DNA of 64,000 nt from Cycloclasticus sp. (GTDB lineage: Bacteria > Pseudomonadota > Gammaproteobacteria > Methylococcales > Cycloclasticaceae), in NCBI GenBank assembly GCA_040743155.1, contig JBFLJU010000001.1:2477144-2541143 (forward strand), given 5' to 3'. Of the stretch, positions 63,662 through 64,000 are shown piece after piece. Positions within the stretch are counted from its first letter, which is position 1. The number at the start of each line of letters is the position of its first letter. The translations under genes and the position numbers were made by a program. Under the pieces are notes generated by a model that worked only from the letters and a program-made list of their open reading frames with translations, had not been told where the DNA came from and searched no databases.

Positions 63662-64000
63662 ATGAATATTTATTACGATAAAGATGCTGATCTTTCTATC
63701 ATCAAAGGTATGACGGTTGCAGTGATTGGTTACGGTTCACAAGGCCATGCGCACGCAAACAACTTGAAAGACTCAGGCGTTAATGTTGTTGTGGGTTTAA
63801 GAGCAAGTTCTTCATCTGTTGCCAAGGCACAAGAAGCAGGACTAGAGGTCAAAGAAGTAGCCGCTGCAGTAGCGAGTGCTGACTTGGTAATGATCTTAAC
63901 GCCAGACGAATTTCAATCTCAGCTATACACAACTGAAATTGAGCCAAACATTAAGCAAGGTGCGGCATTAGCATTTGCTCACGGTTTTGCTATTCACTAT
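63662..64000 (+). CDS. ilvC: ketol-acid reductoisomerase (5' part, cut by the window edge)
   Basis: Only the first 113 codons are in the window. They show [20 protein letters not shown], the NADPH loop [13 protein letters not shown] with its Rossmann glycines, and [11 protein letters not shown]. The start has AGGA(A) nine bases upstream. It follows ilvH, giving the common ilvI-ilvH-ilvC order. The remaining part is outside the window. Confidence 0.96.
   Translation, partial: MNIYYDKDADLSIIKGMTVAVIGYGSQGHAHANNLKDSGVNVVVGLRASSSSVAKAQEAGLEVKEVAAAVASADLVMILTPDEFQSQLYTTEIEPNIKQGAALAFAHGFAIHY

Overview
The window looks like a chromosomal segment of a gammaproteobacterium with mid-range base composition. 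Most genes are housekeeping genes in arrangements familiar from this class: purM-purN; arsC-wrbA-DUF2069-hda; hldE-hldD-waaA; polA next to engB; and ilvI-ilvH-ilvC. A marine or aquatic lineage, perhaps Thiotrichales-like, is my inference from the ovothiol synthase, TRAP transporters, System II cytochrome maturation genes and a mid-chromosome gene-cassette array. No rRNA, tRNA, CRISPR array, transposase or phage gene was seen.

Layout. 0-6.5 kb: dCTP deaminase, purine synthesis (purN, purM), a CDP-alcohol phosphatidyltransferase, a PerM-type membrane protein and iron superoxide dismutase. 6.6-10.3 kb, minus strand: MscS channel, DUF4197 protein, Hda, a small membrane protein, WrbA and an ArsC-like reductase. 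10.4-15.2 kb, plus strand: a heptose/Kdo lipopolysaccharide-core operon ending in an MFS carrier. 15.3-20 kb: TolC-like outer-membrane protein, dtd, mug, rhodanese and thiC. 20-22.1 kb: a complete bufferin operon (peptide precursor BufA, MNIO-family iron enzyme BufB, partner BufC), a ribosomally made, cysteine-modified metal-binding peptide system. 22-34 kb: single genes for a fatty-acid hydroxylase-like protein, TetR regulator, methyltransferase, UvrD helicase, Tas-like reductase, a Tat-exported TRAP binding protein, an EAL protein, ThpR and AlkB.

34-45 kb is accessory. A large secreted S8/S53-like protease with two PKD domains is followed by an array of integron-type attC sites read on the minus strand, with no integrase in the window (a CALIN-type array). 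Its cargo includes a VOC protein, an SRPBCC protein, a ferritin-like protein, a reversed Phd/YoeB-type toxin-antitoxin pair with a damaged toxin, and two small unknown proteins. Inside or beside it lie an SdiA-regulated-type protein flanked by 40-bp direct repeats, a YdjM hydrolase, a TetR regulator and an unrecognised cysteine-containing secreted protein.

45-52 kb, minus strand: thrB, DUF2782 protein, a LOG-family protein, TRAP permease DctQM, ovothiol synthase OvoA and a monooxygenase-like membrane protein. 52-61 kb: polA, a strong candidate small RNA between polA and engB, two cytochromes c, System II haem-attachment proteins ResB/CcsA, DsbA and a DUF4124 protein. The small RNA sits where Spot 42 (enterics) and ErsA (Pseudomonas) lie. 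It has a sigma-E-type promoter, a C-rich anti-Shine-Dalgarno loop and a strong terminator. 61.3 kb to the end: branched-chain amino-acid genes ilvI, ilvH and the 5' part of ilvC.

The three items most worth attention are the sigma-E-driven small RNA, the integrase-less attC array, and the bufferin operon with its structured leader.
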